Shown: piece by piece, positions 36,446 to 48,016 of the stretch | Layout: each line of letters starts with the position of its first letter | Position numbering within the stretch: position 1 is the first letter of the stretch | Assembly: GCA_963922205.1 (NCBI GenBank) | Contig: CAWUHX010000428.1 | Coordinates: 120,741-184,740, forward strand | Reading direction: 5' to 3' | DNA from: Romanomermis culicivorax | Taxonomy: Eukaryota; Nematoda; Enoplea; Mermithida; Mermithidae | Length of the DNA stretch: 64,000 nt | Made by a program: the position numbers and the translations under genes | The notes under the pieces: model-generated | Told to the model about the DNA's origin: nothing | The model's database searches: none | Seen by the model: only the letters and a program-made list of their open reading frames with translations

Positions 36446-38199
36446 GTAACAGAGGTAATAGGAGACCCCAACGTAGATGAGAAATCCTGTACCAGCCAGC
36501 ACTGCCAGCGTGATGAGTGTGTTAAAGATCAACTGCACTGGTCCACTCAAAAGAGACTGCAGGCCCTGTATGAGGTTGTGCTGTTGACCCGTAATCATGT
36601 GGTTTGCTGTCAGACCAACACCTTCCAGTGAGGCTTTGATGTCAGTTTCTACCTCCGCAACCGCCTGATACAAAGTATCTGGTTGTAGGATAGACCAGCG
36701 GTATAATTTACCAACCCGTTCAAGACCCCTTCAATTTGCTCAGTCTTGTAAACGTATTGTTTAAAGAAAGCAAAACTTGAAGGGGTCATCGCCAACTGAT
36801 CGTGAAAGAGTGCAGGAGCCTCAAAGTGAGTGAGGTTGAAGCGCTGTTTCCAGAACAGTTCAAGCAGAATGTGGCTCACATGGACCATGCCAGACTCAGT
36901 AAACCAGCCCGAGCGATTTCGGAAAATCCGGTCTGGGCCAACGGGGGTGGCGAAACAAATGGTACCGCCAACCTGTATGGGTAGATACTTGTAACAGGTG
37001 TCCCCCACTCGGTACCAATGGTAGACATAAGTGGCGTTGATCTTTTGACATGGACATATCGTCAGTGCTTCACCCGTAAATTCCGCCGTCAGGTCATTCC
37101 TTTGCAGAAATGCCCGGGCTCCTAGTGTAGGGTCAAGACGAAGCAACTGCCAAGTCAGATCAAGGTAGTGTAGAGCGTGAGAACACAACTCAAGCCACAT
37201 GAACCGAAAATTGTTAATTTCTGATTCTTTGATCTGCTGAGCCAGGTAGTTCAGTTTGGCATTGACGGGGTCAGGACGGGAGTCCTTTGTCAATCGGAAC
37301 AACCTCTGGGTCAAGTTAAATCTTCGGTGGATGCGTAGAAGAAGACCCTGATCCGTTTGTACTGTGTTCAACCGGAGGTCAGGACACAGCCGAAAGAGGC
37401 GAGAGTTTCCAGGGATCTTCAGGGCAACCTGCAAATTATCGATGATGATATGGTTTCCTGACACAGACGCAGTGTAATTACCCTGAGGTGGATAATGACA
37501 CTGTGCTGTGAAGTTTGTGGCAGGCCACACAATTACCCCGTCTAGAGTAGTGCATTGACCTGCAGTGGGACTGCATCCACCTACATCGGCTAAGGTACTT
37601 AGAGCTGTAGTGCCATCTCAGGAGGCGACCTGTCCCTCCTCGATGAAGAGGTTAGTCACTGTCCTGCAGACATCACTGCAGCACCATGAGTACATCACTT
37701 CCAGTGTTTGGTTAGTGCTATAAAAGCCAGGACGTATTTCCATAAGCATTTGTAAACCAAACACCTTCATGTGATGTGCTAGTGTACAGGCCGCAGGCGC
37801 TAGATGCTGAGTGGTAATGACGTCTGCAGTAATGCCCCTAGATCCGAAAAAACCAGTGTTGGTGCACACCTTACGGTTACGCAACGTGCACTTCCATGCT
37901 AAAGTAGTGACTGGATCAGAAATAGGAACATACACTGTAACATTCATGCATCCTGGACTCCAAGAAGATTTTGGTGGCTTGCATTCAACTTTTTGAGGTA
38001 GCTCAAGTGGATGACTGCTTCTTGAAAGACCACAAAATTGGTACTGAGTAGCATGTATTGCGGAGTTCATTCCTAAGAACAGTAGTGTCACGAAGGCCCA
38101 ATTTATTATGTACAAACTATTTACAAACGATACCCATAAATATACACCAAAATGTACAGTTTTCACCCGTCGGGCGGCTTCATTCTTTGTCATTGTCAT
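36446..38199 (-). pseudogene. env: Envelope-like membrane glycoprotein of the retroelement (broken)
   Basis: This encodes a type I membrane glycoprotein, presumably for entry or cell fusion. The start is taken at the ATG at about 38,199, which overlaps the end of the small upstream ORF. A hydrophobic signal peptide follows (about 38,150-38,060, [13 protein letters not shown]). The ectodomain is Cys-rich, with at least eight Asn-X-Ser/Thr sites, for example NVTVY, NFTAQ, NATYV and NLTHF. It ends in one transmembrane helix (about 36,446-36,535, LITLAVLAGTGFLIYVGV) and a basic anchor HLRKRQ. Breaks are one TGA at about 37,616 and one frameshift near 36,660. The layout fits viral fusion glycoproteins, perhaps the chuvirus-like class III type captured by some retroelements. 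That family link is a guess. It sits upstream of pol, not downstream as in known env-bearing elements. Confidence 0.68.
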
Positions 38200-38772
38200 C
38201 CGACGATACCGGTTCCTCTCGGGGGAAGTCAATGACCAAGCCTCTGCACGGGTGGACTTCGCGAAGAATGCCAATCTTCAGGGACCGCCAGGCAGTTGCT
38301 GTCGGGAATGGCGAGGCCTCAACAATGCTGACGTCATCCTTGACAGCACGCAACGTCTCTCCAAAGGTGTTGGCGAACAGTTGCTGTTGAGCAATTGCGG
38401 CCAGTATTTGGGCCCCTGTCATTGTCGTTGACGGTGACATGGCAACAACTGCTGTGGGCCGCGCCTTGCGAGAAGCTTCCTCCACAGCCCGGCCAATGGC
38501 GTCCACTGCCGGTGACAACGGTTCACCGTCCAACAGACTCTTGTCCACTGGAGTGGCACCAATAGTTCTGTCGGTGATAAACTCGAGGGATCATCAAGCG
38601 ACGTCGGGTCCCAATATCCGCAATGCTGCTGGCGCCGATAGCACCACGTCGGCGGCTGTAAGCGCCTCAACCTCGAACAGCTCATTGAGTAGCGCCCATG
38701 GGAGGTGGGTATACTTTTTGGCCAAATCCGTTGACCAAACGGCCCGCATTGCGTCGGTGACGGATGAGGAAT
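38180..38772 (-). pseudogene. Small unrecognised ORF between gag and env
   Basis: One minus-strand frame of about 190 codons is open except for a tandem TGA TGA near 38,600. It is Ala/Val/Ser/Glu-rich and probably helical (for example [14 protein letters not shown], about 38,380-38,420). Its first codon can be supplied by splicing from the gag frame across 38,773-38,858. Its stop overlaps the env ATG by about 20 nt in another frame, as in reinitiation or shunted translation. The complementary plus strand is also open but looks like a shadow. I do not recognise a family. It may be an accessory protein or the C-terminal part of a spliced gag. Confidence 0.45.
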
Positions 38773-38858
38773 CTGTAAACGAGAAATCATTAAAGCCGGT
38801 GACTTATAAGGATATCTGATTTTCAGACCTGAAATGTCAGAAAAAGAAGGTAGTTTAC
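38773..38858 (-). other. Putative 86-nt intron between gag and the small ORF
   Basis: On the minus strand it starts GTAAAC and ends in a pyrimidine-rich TTTCTCGTTTACAG. The phase-1 junction joins ESMNLI to DSSSVTDAM, keeping both flanks open. Its length is not a multiple of three, and unspliced reading leads to a different frame. RNA evidence would be needed. Confidence 0.45.
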
Positions 38859-40600
38859 CTATCAGATTCATCGATTCCAATTGACCGACGACCTCCAATG
38901 CCGAGTCCATGGGAATTCCGGGCGGCAGTCCTTGGGGATAAAATGGGCCGGAGGCGCTGGTGTACCTTCCCTCGGTGGATGCGACGTGATTAGGCTGACG
39001 TCGCCAGTCGTCTTCGGTGTCATTGACAGGTTTAAGTTGACCAGCATCGCATATTTCGGTGGTGGCGGGGGGAAAACCCACACCGGAGTCAGTGCCGAAG
39101 CCACTGCGGCAGCTGCAAACCCAATACTGATTACACAGACAGGATAACACAGTTGTGAGTGATCTGCCAGATGTTCAGCCAGAACTTCATCATCCAGATC
39201 AAGCAGATTTGGGTGAAGAAGACCATCGGTAGCCCCTACTACATTATTTTGCCGTGTGGGTGACCGATATTGGTTCCATGTCCCGTGAGGAGTTGGATCA
39301 GGATAACACCAAAAATCTCCACTTGCCCCCTGAGGAGAGTAACCAGAATTACCAAAGTTAGTCTCACCAGGCAATGTCGAAATCCAATTTGGGCAGGCCA
39401 TGGCCCTGTGCACTCGTAGCTTTCGGCAATGGGGGCAGGGTCTGTCGCATCCATCAGTCGGGTGCACCCTTGTTCGACAAAAATAGCAACGGCTGGCGCC
39501 AGTGGCGGTGGGGTTGCTAGGGCCGGTGCTATCGGGATGTTGGGCCCGGCAATTAGCTTTGTTGTGGGTGCAACGTCCATGGTAGGAGCACATCTGTAAA
39601 TGTGTCCCTGATGGGCGATCACCAGCGTTTTGGACACGCGTCGACGGCATCGTTGATGGCGTCGAATTTCTTGGAGGCGGCGCCGTTTGCTGAGCTATAA
39701 GTTGGGCAACATGAGCCGTAAGCCGGGCCATCTCAGATTGTAAACCTCGAATTTTGTCGGACGGCGTTGCCGACGGATGTTGAGCAGTGCCCCTTTGATT
39801 CCACATTGACCTGACGTTGTCGGCGGTCCTCTGTTCTGAAGAGAAAACAGCATTAAGTGGGGCAGTATACCTAATCTCATCCCCAAAAATCTGTGATTCT
39901 GCATAGCCTGCTTTGAGAGTCTCTTCAAGAGTTGTGAACTCCCTGAACTTAATACTATCTCAAAGGACTGGTTTCAACCCTATCAGAAAGATAGGTTTTA
40001 TAATCGAATCCCTAACGTCAGTCGCGAGATCCCGATAGGCCACCCTGGACAGTCTCTTAAGGTGCTCAAGATAGACTATCGCGGACTCAGTCCGCTTTTG
40101 CAGACGATCCTGGATCAACTGCTGATGCAGATCTGAGTCACGCCCTACTGGAAAGTCTTTCCTCAGAAAAGCCCTGAACTCTTCGTGGCGGGTACGCTGC
40201 GGAGTACGACTGCTAAAGTCCGGGTAGGATGCGGGAGCAGGACTGTTAGGCAAGACTCCAGAAACGCGATTTCATATGCATGATCCATCTCTGTTACCCC
40301 TTGAAGTGTAAAGAAAGGGGTCAAGTGAGATATAAAATTCTTTATGGACTCACCAAAAGCACCTGAAAAGGCAGGACGGGCCATGAAGCTGGACACAGGA
40401 GGGTGCCTTCTGCCATTCATAGCCTCCAGCTTTTGGTTGAGTGGTCCTAGGGCATTCTCAAATGCAGCTTTGACCTTATTCTCAATCTATGAAGGTAGAT
40501 CAACTTCTGACTTCATAGTTGAGAGTTCGTCTTCCTGTAAGGTAGCTAAGACTGATAATCGTGCCTGTGAAGCTATTCAATCAAACTGAATGGAGAGGGG
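38859..40600 (-). pseudogene. gag: Gag of the env-bearing retroelement
   Basis: The N-terminal helical region (about 40,600-40,425) ends ALGPLNQKLEAMN. A capsid domain follows (40,420-39,950) with FGESIKNFISHLTPFFTLQG and YLEHLKRLSRVAYRDLATDV, broken by a frameshift near 40,250 and a TGA at 39,958. A coiled coil with Gln-rich tail leads to a Cys/His region: CSYHGRCTHNKANC (about 39,555-39,600), CYFCRTRVHPTDGC (about 39,445-39,490) and CPHCRKLRVHRAMAC (about 39,400-39,445). These are three zinc-knuckle-like units instead of one. Downstream is a hydrophobic stretch CVISIGFAAAAVASALTPVW (about 39,085-39,145) and Pro-rich sequence. The C terminus shifts frame near 38,920 and may continue through the small intron. 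Confidence 0.75.
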
Positions 40601-43600
40601 CTCACTTGTCTACTTAAGCTTAGTACTAAGGCGACAGTAACGTCTAGGTGTCTCTATTTTGTGAAAGTGAAGTAAGTGTTACTTTTGTAGTCGGGTGGTG
40701 AAGAGGCACAGAAATTACGAGATTGTTTATGGGACGGCGTTTTAGAGGCTTTAACTCTTGTTCTTTACAATAACTAGCGACCACTCAGTGATGGGGCTAG
40801 AAAAGAACAAGGTTTTAGCTCTCAGAACAGCCAGAAGGAAAGATAGGTTGACTCAGTAGGGAATTTATCTGGTCACCTATGTACTTAGAGAGGGGATAAC
40901 CCGAGTGTAAAGAGAGGTGAAATTATACCCAAACTTCAGAAATTAATGGGGCTAGACCTGGCTCTTTGAACTAAAAGTAAATAAATTTAAATGAAATGGT
41001 GGTTTCCCAACCATAAAAGAAACAGATGACGTGAGGACGTAGGGATAAACCCGCCCAAAAGGGAATTTTATTTGGACGTTAAGTCTGTTGTGCTAGTTTA
41101 CAAACTTTGGATATGGGAGGGCTCTTAACCAACGAAGTCCTACTCACCAGGAGTAGCGCATAGAGTAGCTTAAGAATTAATAAGTAAAGGGGGACAACTT
41201 AAAGTAAACTTAATGGGTGTAAATAGATAGGGACAAAATTAGTTTACACACCAGATTACGCAAAGAAGATGCGCTATTACGCAATCGGCCTCACTCACTA
41301 GGAGCAATTGCAAACTCTGAAAAGTGTGATGACTAGACAGGAGGTTCTCAAGGGGACGACATTTGCATGTACTTTACAACCGTGCCCAAAACCGGAATGC
41401 CTGTTTTGAACAGAACAGGAACTCTCCAGGAGCACTATATACAGCTGGGGGCCGGGATTCCAGTCACTGAGATGAAGTGAGGATCCCTAGGTCACCAGTT
41501 GGAGGCAAGAGCACCAGGTACCAAGGTGCTATTCTGACACACTCAGTCAGTAAATGGGTGGCATGGGGGTCCTTGGCCCAGCTGCTCCTAAATGGAGTTG
41601 GAGAAATGCAGGCTTCCTCCTATGAATTGAGGCTAGGCTCAACACATCTTGAGATCAGGGGTACAGTCTGTCTTGATTAAGTGAGTGTAAAGTGAGGGGC
41701 TAAGGTGGACTTAGTTGTGATGTGTTTAGGCGGACTTGAACATATTCACTCAGGCGGACTAGCAGCATATTATGCTATAGGGACAACCAACGAAGGCGGA
41801 CTCAGGATTAAGGGCAACTCTAGTGCGGACATTATTAGGCCAGCTAAGGAAGGCGTTTGAGTGTAAAGAATGATTACAGAGGGGCCTTTTACACTTTAAG
41901 CCCAACCAGTGGCTGTGCCGTAATTCCTGAGAAATTATTCTGGTGGGGACACTAAAGAAGATCATAGATGAGAAAGAAATGCGAGAATTTAGATAAGAAA
42001 TTTACAAGAAGGTTGTCAACCCTTGCTCTTGTTAAGCACAGGCAGTACCAACTGCAAATGCCTAACTGTTGCATATGTTGAACAACCAACCCAGCTGAGG
42101 CCGAGTGTAAACCCCTTCAAACCTGCAGTTAAAGCTTTGAAGGTAGTCACATGCTGATCCATCAGTGCTGCTACCCTGGCGGACAGCCTGATCAGTATCA
42201 TGGACGGAATGCATCTCAGGTTGAGTGAGCATGTCAGCTGATGTTTTCCACGCACCAGTGACACACAGACACAACCCTTAGACAAGAGCCGTAGGTGAGA
42301 ACGTGATACTCCAATCATCACCTAGGACTCAAGTGGCATCTTGGAAACCCACAGTAACCCCCGTGCTGACGTCAAAAGATGTGATATACACCACCACACA
42401 CTCGGTGCTGACCTCAGGTAACTGGGATGTAAGTGCCATAGTCTCATATTGCAGTATGTATGCCAAAAAGTATGAGCCTATGGCTACAGACTTCTTACGG
42501 CAATACAGGGCATCACTGTTGCTGACGCCAGAATAAGACTGTAAAGTCTTAATTCTGATACTGGAATAGAGACATTATCATTGTGGTCATCAGTAGATAG
42601 GGCCCTAAGGCCAGCAACCCTGCTACTTCAACATGGAGCATCGCCATTGCTGGCGTCAAAAGGTAATAGCTGAGTCTCAGTTATCCTACAACAATGATAT
42701 GAGATGCAGTTGTTGCAGACGCCAGATGTGGGGTTTGTAAGGCCTCACATCTCCGAACAACAATACGGTGCATTGTTGTTGCTGACGTCAAGGGCTGAAG
42801 CCGGAATAACCAACCAGTCCTAGTGCAACAACACGAGCCTCTTCTGTTGCAGACGTCAGAGAGACAGTGCCATACGGTCACCATCCTGCAATAATAACCT
42901 GTTACGTTGCCATTGCTGACGTCAGAGGTAGGGCCGGAGGGCCACCCACCCCTTAAAGCAACAGCAAGGGATGCAGCTGTTGCCGAGGCGGGGGAGGACA
43001 CAGAGAACCATCAACCCCTCTAATGGCCACATGCTATGCAGCCATTGCTGACGTCGGAGGCATGACCTAGTTAGGCATGCCTCAGTGCAACAGCAGCATG
43101 TGAGGTAGTTGCAGACGTCAGAGGTAGGGTCCCCAAAACACATCACCTCATAGCAAAACCACAATAAGTAGTTGTTGCTGATGTCAGTAGTCACGATCAG
43201 TAAAATTGTTACCACATGCAACCACCCAGAGAGAGAAGGAAGAAGGGGAAGACCGTACAGTAGTGGAAAAATAATAAAAATGACCTACTGAAGGGTTCCC
43301 AACTATGACGTATGTGTGAACGGTAAAAGAAAATGTTTTTTTTTTTGATAAATTTGAATAGAAGGGAAAAGAGAATAGTGTTTTTATTTGTTTTTCATAG
43401 GAAAAAGTATAAATTTTTAATTTGTTTGTTTAGAAAAAGGAGAGAAAATGGGTTATTAGTTTTTATTTGAGTTGATTCTTGAGATAAGAAAATTTATTGG
43501 GTGAAAAAGTTATGATAGTTGGGTCACACGTTACCCATAGAAGGCCGAGAAAAGAAAAAGTAAAGTAAATAAAATAAAATTTGAGGCCCAAGAGATAAGC

Positions 43601-44528
43601 AATGTGATCTGCTAAGTACGGTGTTATATGTGTCAACAGTATAATTTTGGCTTGTTTGGCCAGAAAAATAAGCAACTTGGCTAGTGCTCAATGAAGATAA
43701 GAAAAAAAGTTTGAGAAAGTGTGTTGGCACACATACCGGACACAGATAACATTTCACGACCACACTTGACATGCAGAATCAAGAGTGGAAGGAGTACGGA
43801 GATCCTGAAACCCTCAGGGGCTGTAGAACCTCATGGGCTGTGATATTTAAGTACCCATACCCAGGTATACTGTAGTTAGAGTACGTGCAAATTGCAGTCG
43901 TACTGTAACCAAATAGCCATGTGGGGGTACAGTAACCTATCCGATCACACGCAGTGGATGGAACCCAATTAATGGAAAAATGGAAAAAAATAAAAAGAAG
44001 GCTCAGAGGAAATTGAGGCAGAATACTCTATTTACCCGACTCTGGGAAATTTATGACCCTTGGGGATTGACTCTGGGGGAAAATCTGACACCAGGGGATG
44101 TATTAAAGCTTACGGGCGTTACAGTTTTTCATAATGTGATAATTTACACCTAAGAATCATTAATTTAATCACACATGGGGCAATCCGGACCTACAGTAAT
44201 TAAACTCTCACTCAAATGCAGTGCTATCTGAGTTGGCATAAAACTCGAACATAAGGGCCTATTCCGATGTGAGAGGTAGTGTACCTACTTACGGGCATAT
44301 CCGACTTACATAAGGGCAAAAATATCATGCTAAGGGTCAGTAATCCCACTTTGAATGCGAGATGGCAAACCTGAGAGAGGTTACCCCACCCAAGTGGTGA
44401 TTCTCATGATCTGAGAGAGGTTTCCCCACTCAGACCGAAATTTTACCTAATTGAAAGAGGTATCTCACTCAAAAGGGTAAAAAGGTTCGTTCCTAAGGAC
44501 TGTGAAGTCAGACTTAAAGGTCGATTTT
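40601..44528 (-). other. Long leader (5' untranslated region) of the retroelement
   Basis: About 3.9 kb separate the PBS from gag. I see no long conserved ORF. It holds a short cluster of GGCGGACT-type repeats (about 41,705-41,830) and the CRE-like tandem array described separately. A segment of it (about 41,950-42,860) recurs inverted at 48,017-48,951. Packaging or translational control signals would be expected here but cannot be recognised. Confidence 0.65.
42340..43200. repeat. Tandem array of about 66-bp units with CRE-like palindromes
   Basis: At least ten units share a core resembling TTGCTGACGTCAGAGG. Exact TGACGTCA occurs at 42,367-42,374, 42,783-42,790 and 42,917-42,924. One-base variants occur near 42,412, 42,851, 43,049, 43,114 and 43,180. 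TGACGTCA is the classic binding site of CREB/ATF bZIP factors, so the array may be an enhancer. Spacing is near 65-70 bp in the second half. Confidence 0.72.
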
Positions 44529-44540
44529 CCAGCCTCGCCA
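44529..44540 (-). promoter_or_regulatory. Candidate primer-binding site of retroelement unit 1
   Basis: On the minus strand, TGGCGAGGCTGG directly follows the LTR end GTGACA (44,541). It is identical to the candidate PBS of element D at 7369. Confidence 0.6.
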
Positions 44541-45477
44541 TGTCACATTAACTGAAAATGGGAGCCATGTCACATTAAGTGGATTGGTGATCAGTCACAT
44601 TGATGGGAAAACCCATACTATATCCCATAGGAAAAATGGCCATGACACTGTAGGTGTCACGCTGTGACCCCCTGGGGTGGCTTCTTTATATATTCAGTTC
44701 GGGAACCTAACCCAGCTGGTACTACCACAGGTAAACCTATGGTGTACCTCGGCCTTGTCCTTGGGTTCTGCTGTAGAATAATGGACAACCCGGCCGGGTC
44801 AGGGGTGCCAATCCCTAGTCCTGATTCACTGAGAATGAGGGACGGTGCCATTCGCAGAATGGGGTACTGTAGAGGACCTGATTGTTAACCTAAATCCCCT
44901 TATTGGCCCTGACCTTAAGGGTCTGAGGGCTTTCTCAACTGAGGGTACTTCCAAGGGAAACTAGCTTAGGGGAGATTCCCACAAATATACCCTCAACAAT
45001 AATAACCCCTGAGAAGACTCACTAAATCCTCTTCTCAAAGTACTCTGCACTGGGCGATGGGTTCTGGGGTCAAAGCATGGGTCCTACGGACGGCGAAGAG
45101 CGGGTACGGGAATCTGGAGTGATTCGGCGTAAGCCGTAATGCGGCTGCGGGTCGGCAGGCTGCCGTATCAAACGTTTCCTCAGGGAGGGCGACGGGATTC
45201 TCGATCAACGGGGATGGGTGGTGAACTCCAATGCTTGGGTTACTGTAGCAGGCTACCTAAAGAAGACTGGAGGTGAGAATATGCAAATTTATTTGACGAG
45301 TGGCAAAGGCAGTAGAAATATGTAAATTAAAGTAATAAAGATGGGGAACGGCAAAGGCGAGATGCAGGCTAAAAGACGCAACAACAGTTAGCCCAAAAAT
45401 GAGTGTCAAACTAACAAAACATGCTCTTTTTAAGGGCTCCATAAACTACAGTATGCCTTGGGCGGAGTTAACACTCA
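44541..45477 (-). repeat. LTR2, shared middle LTR, truncated
   Basis: Matches LTR1 and LTR3 over about 900 bp, then breaks off within GGAGTTAACACTC at about 45,477, lacking the last 500 bp or so. It begins with the LTR end motif twice, TGTCACATTAA at 44,541 and again at 44,568. It is the 5' LTR of unit 1 and what remains of the 3' LTR of unit 2. Confidence 0.82.
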
Positions 45478-45481
45478 ACCA

Positions 45482-48016
45482 GAGTTGCTGACGTCAATTG
45501 GAGATGCATGGAGTTGCTGATGTCAATTGATCCATTTAGTGAAGTTGCCAACTGTCGATTGATTTGTGAAATCTGTAATGAGACTAAAAGAAAAATTTTA
45601 GGGGCAAGATATAGGCTATTGGTTGGATGCGCCTGTGATATAAGGCAATACCCTAGTTTAGATGCATTGGTTGCTGCTCATTCTCTTCTTTACACTGCTG
45701 TCCCAGCATGGAACAGGAGTGGGTATTCCGTGAGGGGCACAGTGGTCCTTCAAAAAAGGATGACCCCATCCGTAAGATTAAAGGAGAGAAGAGCCTCTTG
45801 ATTACGGGTCGGAGACCTTTGCATCAAGATGCGGGTCAATGAGATCTTGTGTAAAATCTCAGTTTGTTGATAGAATCAACAAAGGTGCCGTCTCGATGAG
45901 CCATGAAGTGGAAGGTACCTCATCTGCTTCAGTAGGCTGAGGAGGTGACACGTAGCGTCTAAGCTGATTGACATGCACAGTATCTTCTTGATCTGCCTCA
46001 AGCCGAATGGTGACATTGGGATATGTCACATTCGTTACAAAGTAAGGCCCATCATAAATGGGCAGTAATTTAGGCGTCAGACCATGTTTGCCGGTGGTGG
46101 GCAGTTTGAGCACCTGATCACCTACTTTGTATGAGACATCTCCTGCTATGCAATCGTAAGATCGGGCATAAGCCACCTGTGATCTCTCAAATCAGCTCTG
46201 AATCAAGGTCAAGGCATTTGTAAAATGCAGTTTGACCTCCATATCATAAGTAGAAACATCTATGATATGGGCTGGAGGGTTGAATGAGAGCACCGCATCA
46301 ACAGGTAGCATGGGCATACCACCATACATGAGCTCAAAGGGTGAATATCCTGTGGACTCATTCATGCTAATGTTGACGGCATACACAGAATACGGCAGGT
46401 GTTCATCCCAATCAGTATGACCTTGGTGGACATACATATGTAGCCGTGTAGTTAGCGTTTGATTAGCTCTTTCCACTTTTCCGTTTGTCATCGCATGATA
46501 AGCAGTGGAGTGGATTTTCTTAGTTGAAGAAATGGCAGTGACTTCAGTCATCAATTTGGACGTGAAATCAGTGCCATGATCAGACTGAAGGATCTGCAGT
46601 GCCCCATGTCTGCAGACAATTTGTGTAACAAAAAGTCGTGCTATGGTTTGCGCAGTAATGTTTGGAGTAGCAAAAGCTTCAACCCATTTGATAAAGTAGT
46701 CGATAAAGACTACAATAAAATGGTTTCCATTTTCACTAGTGGTCATTGGTCCCATACAGTTGACACCGACTGGATGGACATAACTCGATGGAATGGTCCC
46801 GTAATGGTGATCGGTTTCAGAGTTGCACGGGTCTTTTGTCTTGCGGGTTTATTCCGTTGGCAAAGATCACATCGCTTTCAAAAGGACTTGGTGTTCGCAC
46901 TGAGGGAAGGCCAGTGGTACCTGCGGGCTATAAGCCTTGCAGTACGTTTTGCACCAAAGTGTCCAGCAAGAATGTCATTATGATGGGCCTCAATAATGGT
47001 AGTAACCATTGATTGAGGAACGACAATCTTGTTGGACTCGCCTGTCCACTTCTGAAGGATGTTATCCAACAGGTGGTAGCCATTAACATCATTCTGATCA
47101 CCATAGGGTTTTAGTGACCTAAGAATGGAGGCTAGTTCCGGATCCTCAAATTGAGCTGCGAGAAGGTCATGGTGCTGTGCATCCAGTGATATCTCTGCAT
47201 AAGACTCAGACCTCGCCAGGTGCTGCACACCATGGGTGGTCCTTTAGGATGATCTCGCCAGGCGCTGCGCACCATCCGAGATCATTTGAGATGTTCTCGC
47301 CAGGCGCTGAGCACCATCGGAGATCATCATTATTTCTCCCTTGGATCTGTATAGGGGAGTATCGTCAATACTCTCCCCGACAAGGGAATTAGGATCAGGA
47401 AGCGTGATAATGCTTCAGCATTACCATTAGACCAACCTTTTTCGCGGCCGAATTGTCAGTTTGAATTCAGCTAACGCGAGGCCCCACGAAGCTATCTGGG
47501 CTGAAGGGTTGGGTTTCTCCAACACAGCCTTAACAGTGGTATGATCAGTCTGAACAACCACCTCATGTTGAAAGAGGTAAGGCCGAAAGTGCTTGACAAA
47601 ATGGACAACAGCGAGAGTCTCTAACTCCATAATAGTGTAGTTCTTCTTAGCTGCCGTTAACCCTCTACTGGCATACACAACAGGATGGTGGTATCCATTA
47701 TCGTCTAACTGGCTCAGAACTGCTCCTATCCCTGAAATACTTGCATCAGTTTGAAGTATAAAGGATTTCGTAAAGTCCGGATGGCGCAGAACAGGAGGGT
47801 TCATCAACAGCCTTTGGAGTTCGTCCAACGCCGCTTGCTGGGGTTTTGACCACAGGAAGGTGACTTCCTTCCATAAGAGCTTAGTGAGCAGTTTGCTGAG
47901 CTGGGGGCAACCAGGGATGAAAGGCCTATAATAAGACACAAGATCAAGAAAAGACTTGATGTCTTTGGCGTTTTGTGGAATGGGTAGATCCTGGACGGCA
48001 GCCAATTTGACTTTTG
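45482..48016 (-). pseudogene. Partial pol of retroelement unit 2 (integrase, RNase H, part of RT)
   Basis: Nearly identical to 31,298-33,833 of unit 1. Integrase core Asp residues (VDCIGP, though in a shifted context; LQSDHGTDF) and Glu (GKVERANQTL) are readable at 46,480-46,790. The zinc-site His pair is in 47,228-46,878. RNase H spans 47,427-47,800. Stops and frameshifts differ from those of unit 1: near 46,190 a TGA splits the integrase C terminus. Similarity to pol ends abruptly at about 48,016 in the RT thumb, where an inverted piece of leader is joined. The RT palm, proteases, env and gag are absent, so this unit cannot be autonomous. Confidence 0.85.

Noticed and set aside
38439-38819. 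Plus-strand open frame antisense to the gag-env junction
   Set aside because: Shadow of the minus-strand small ORF. Composition is low-complexity Ser/Ala, and no start context or homology is visible.
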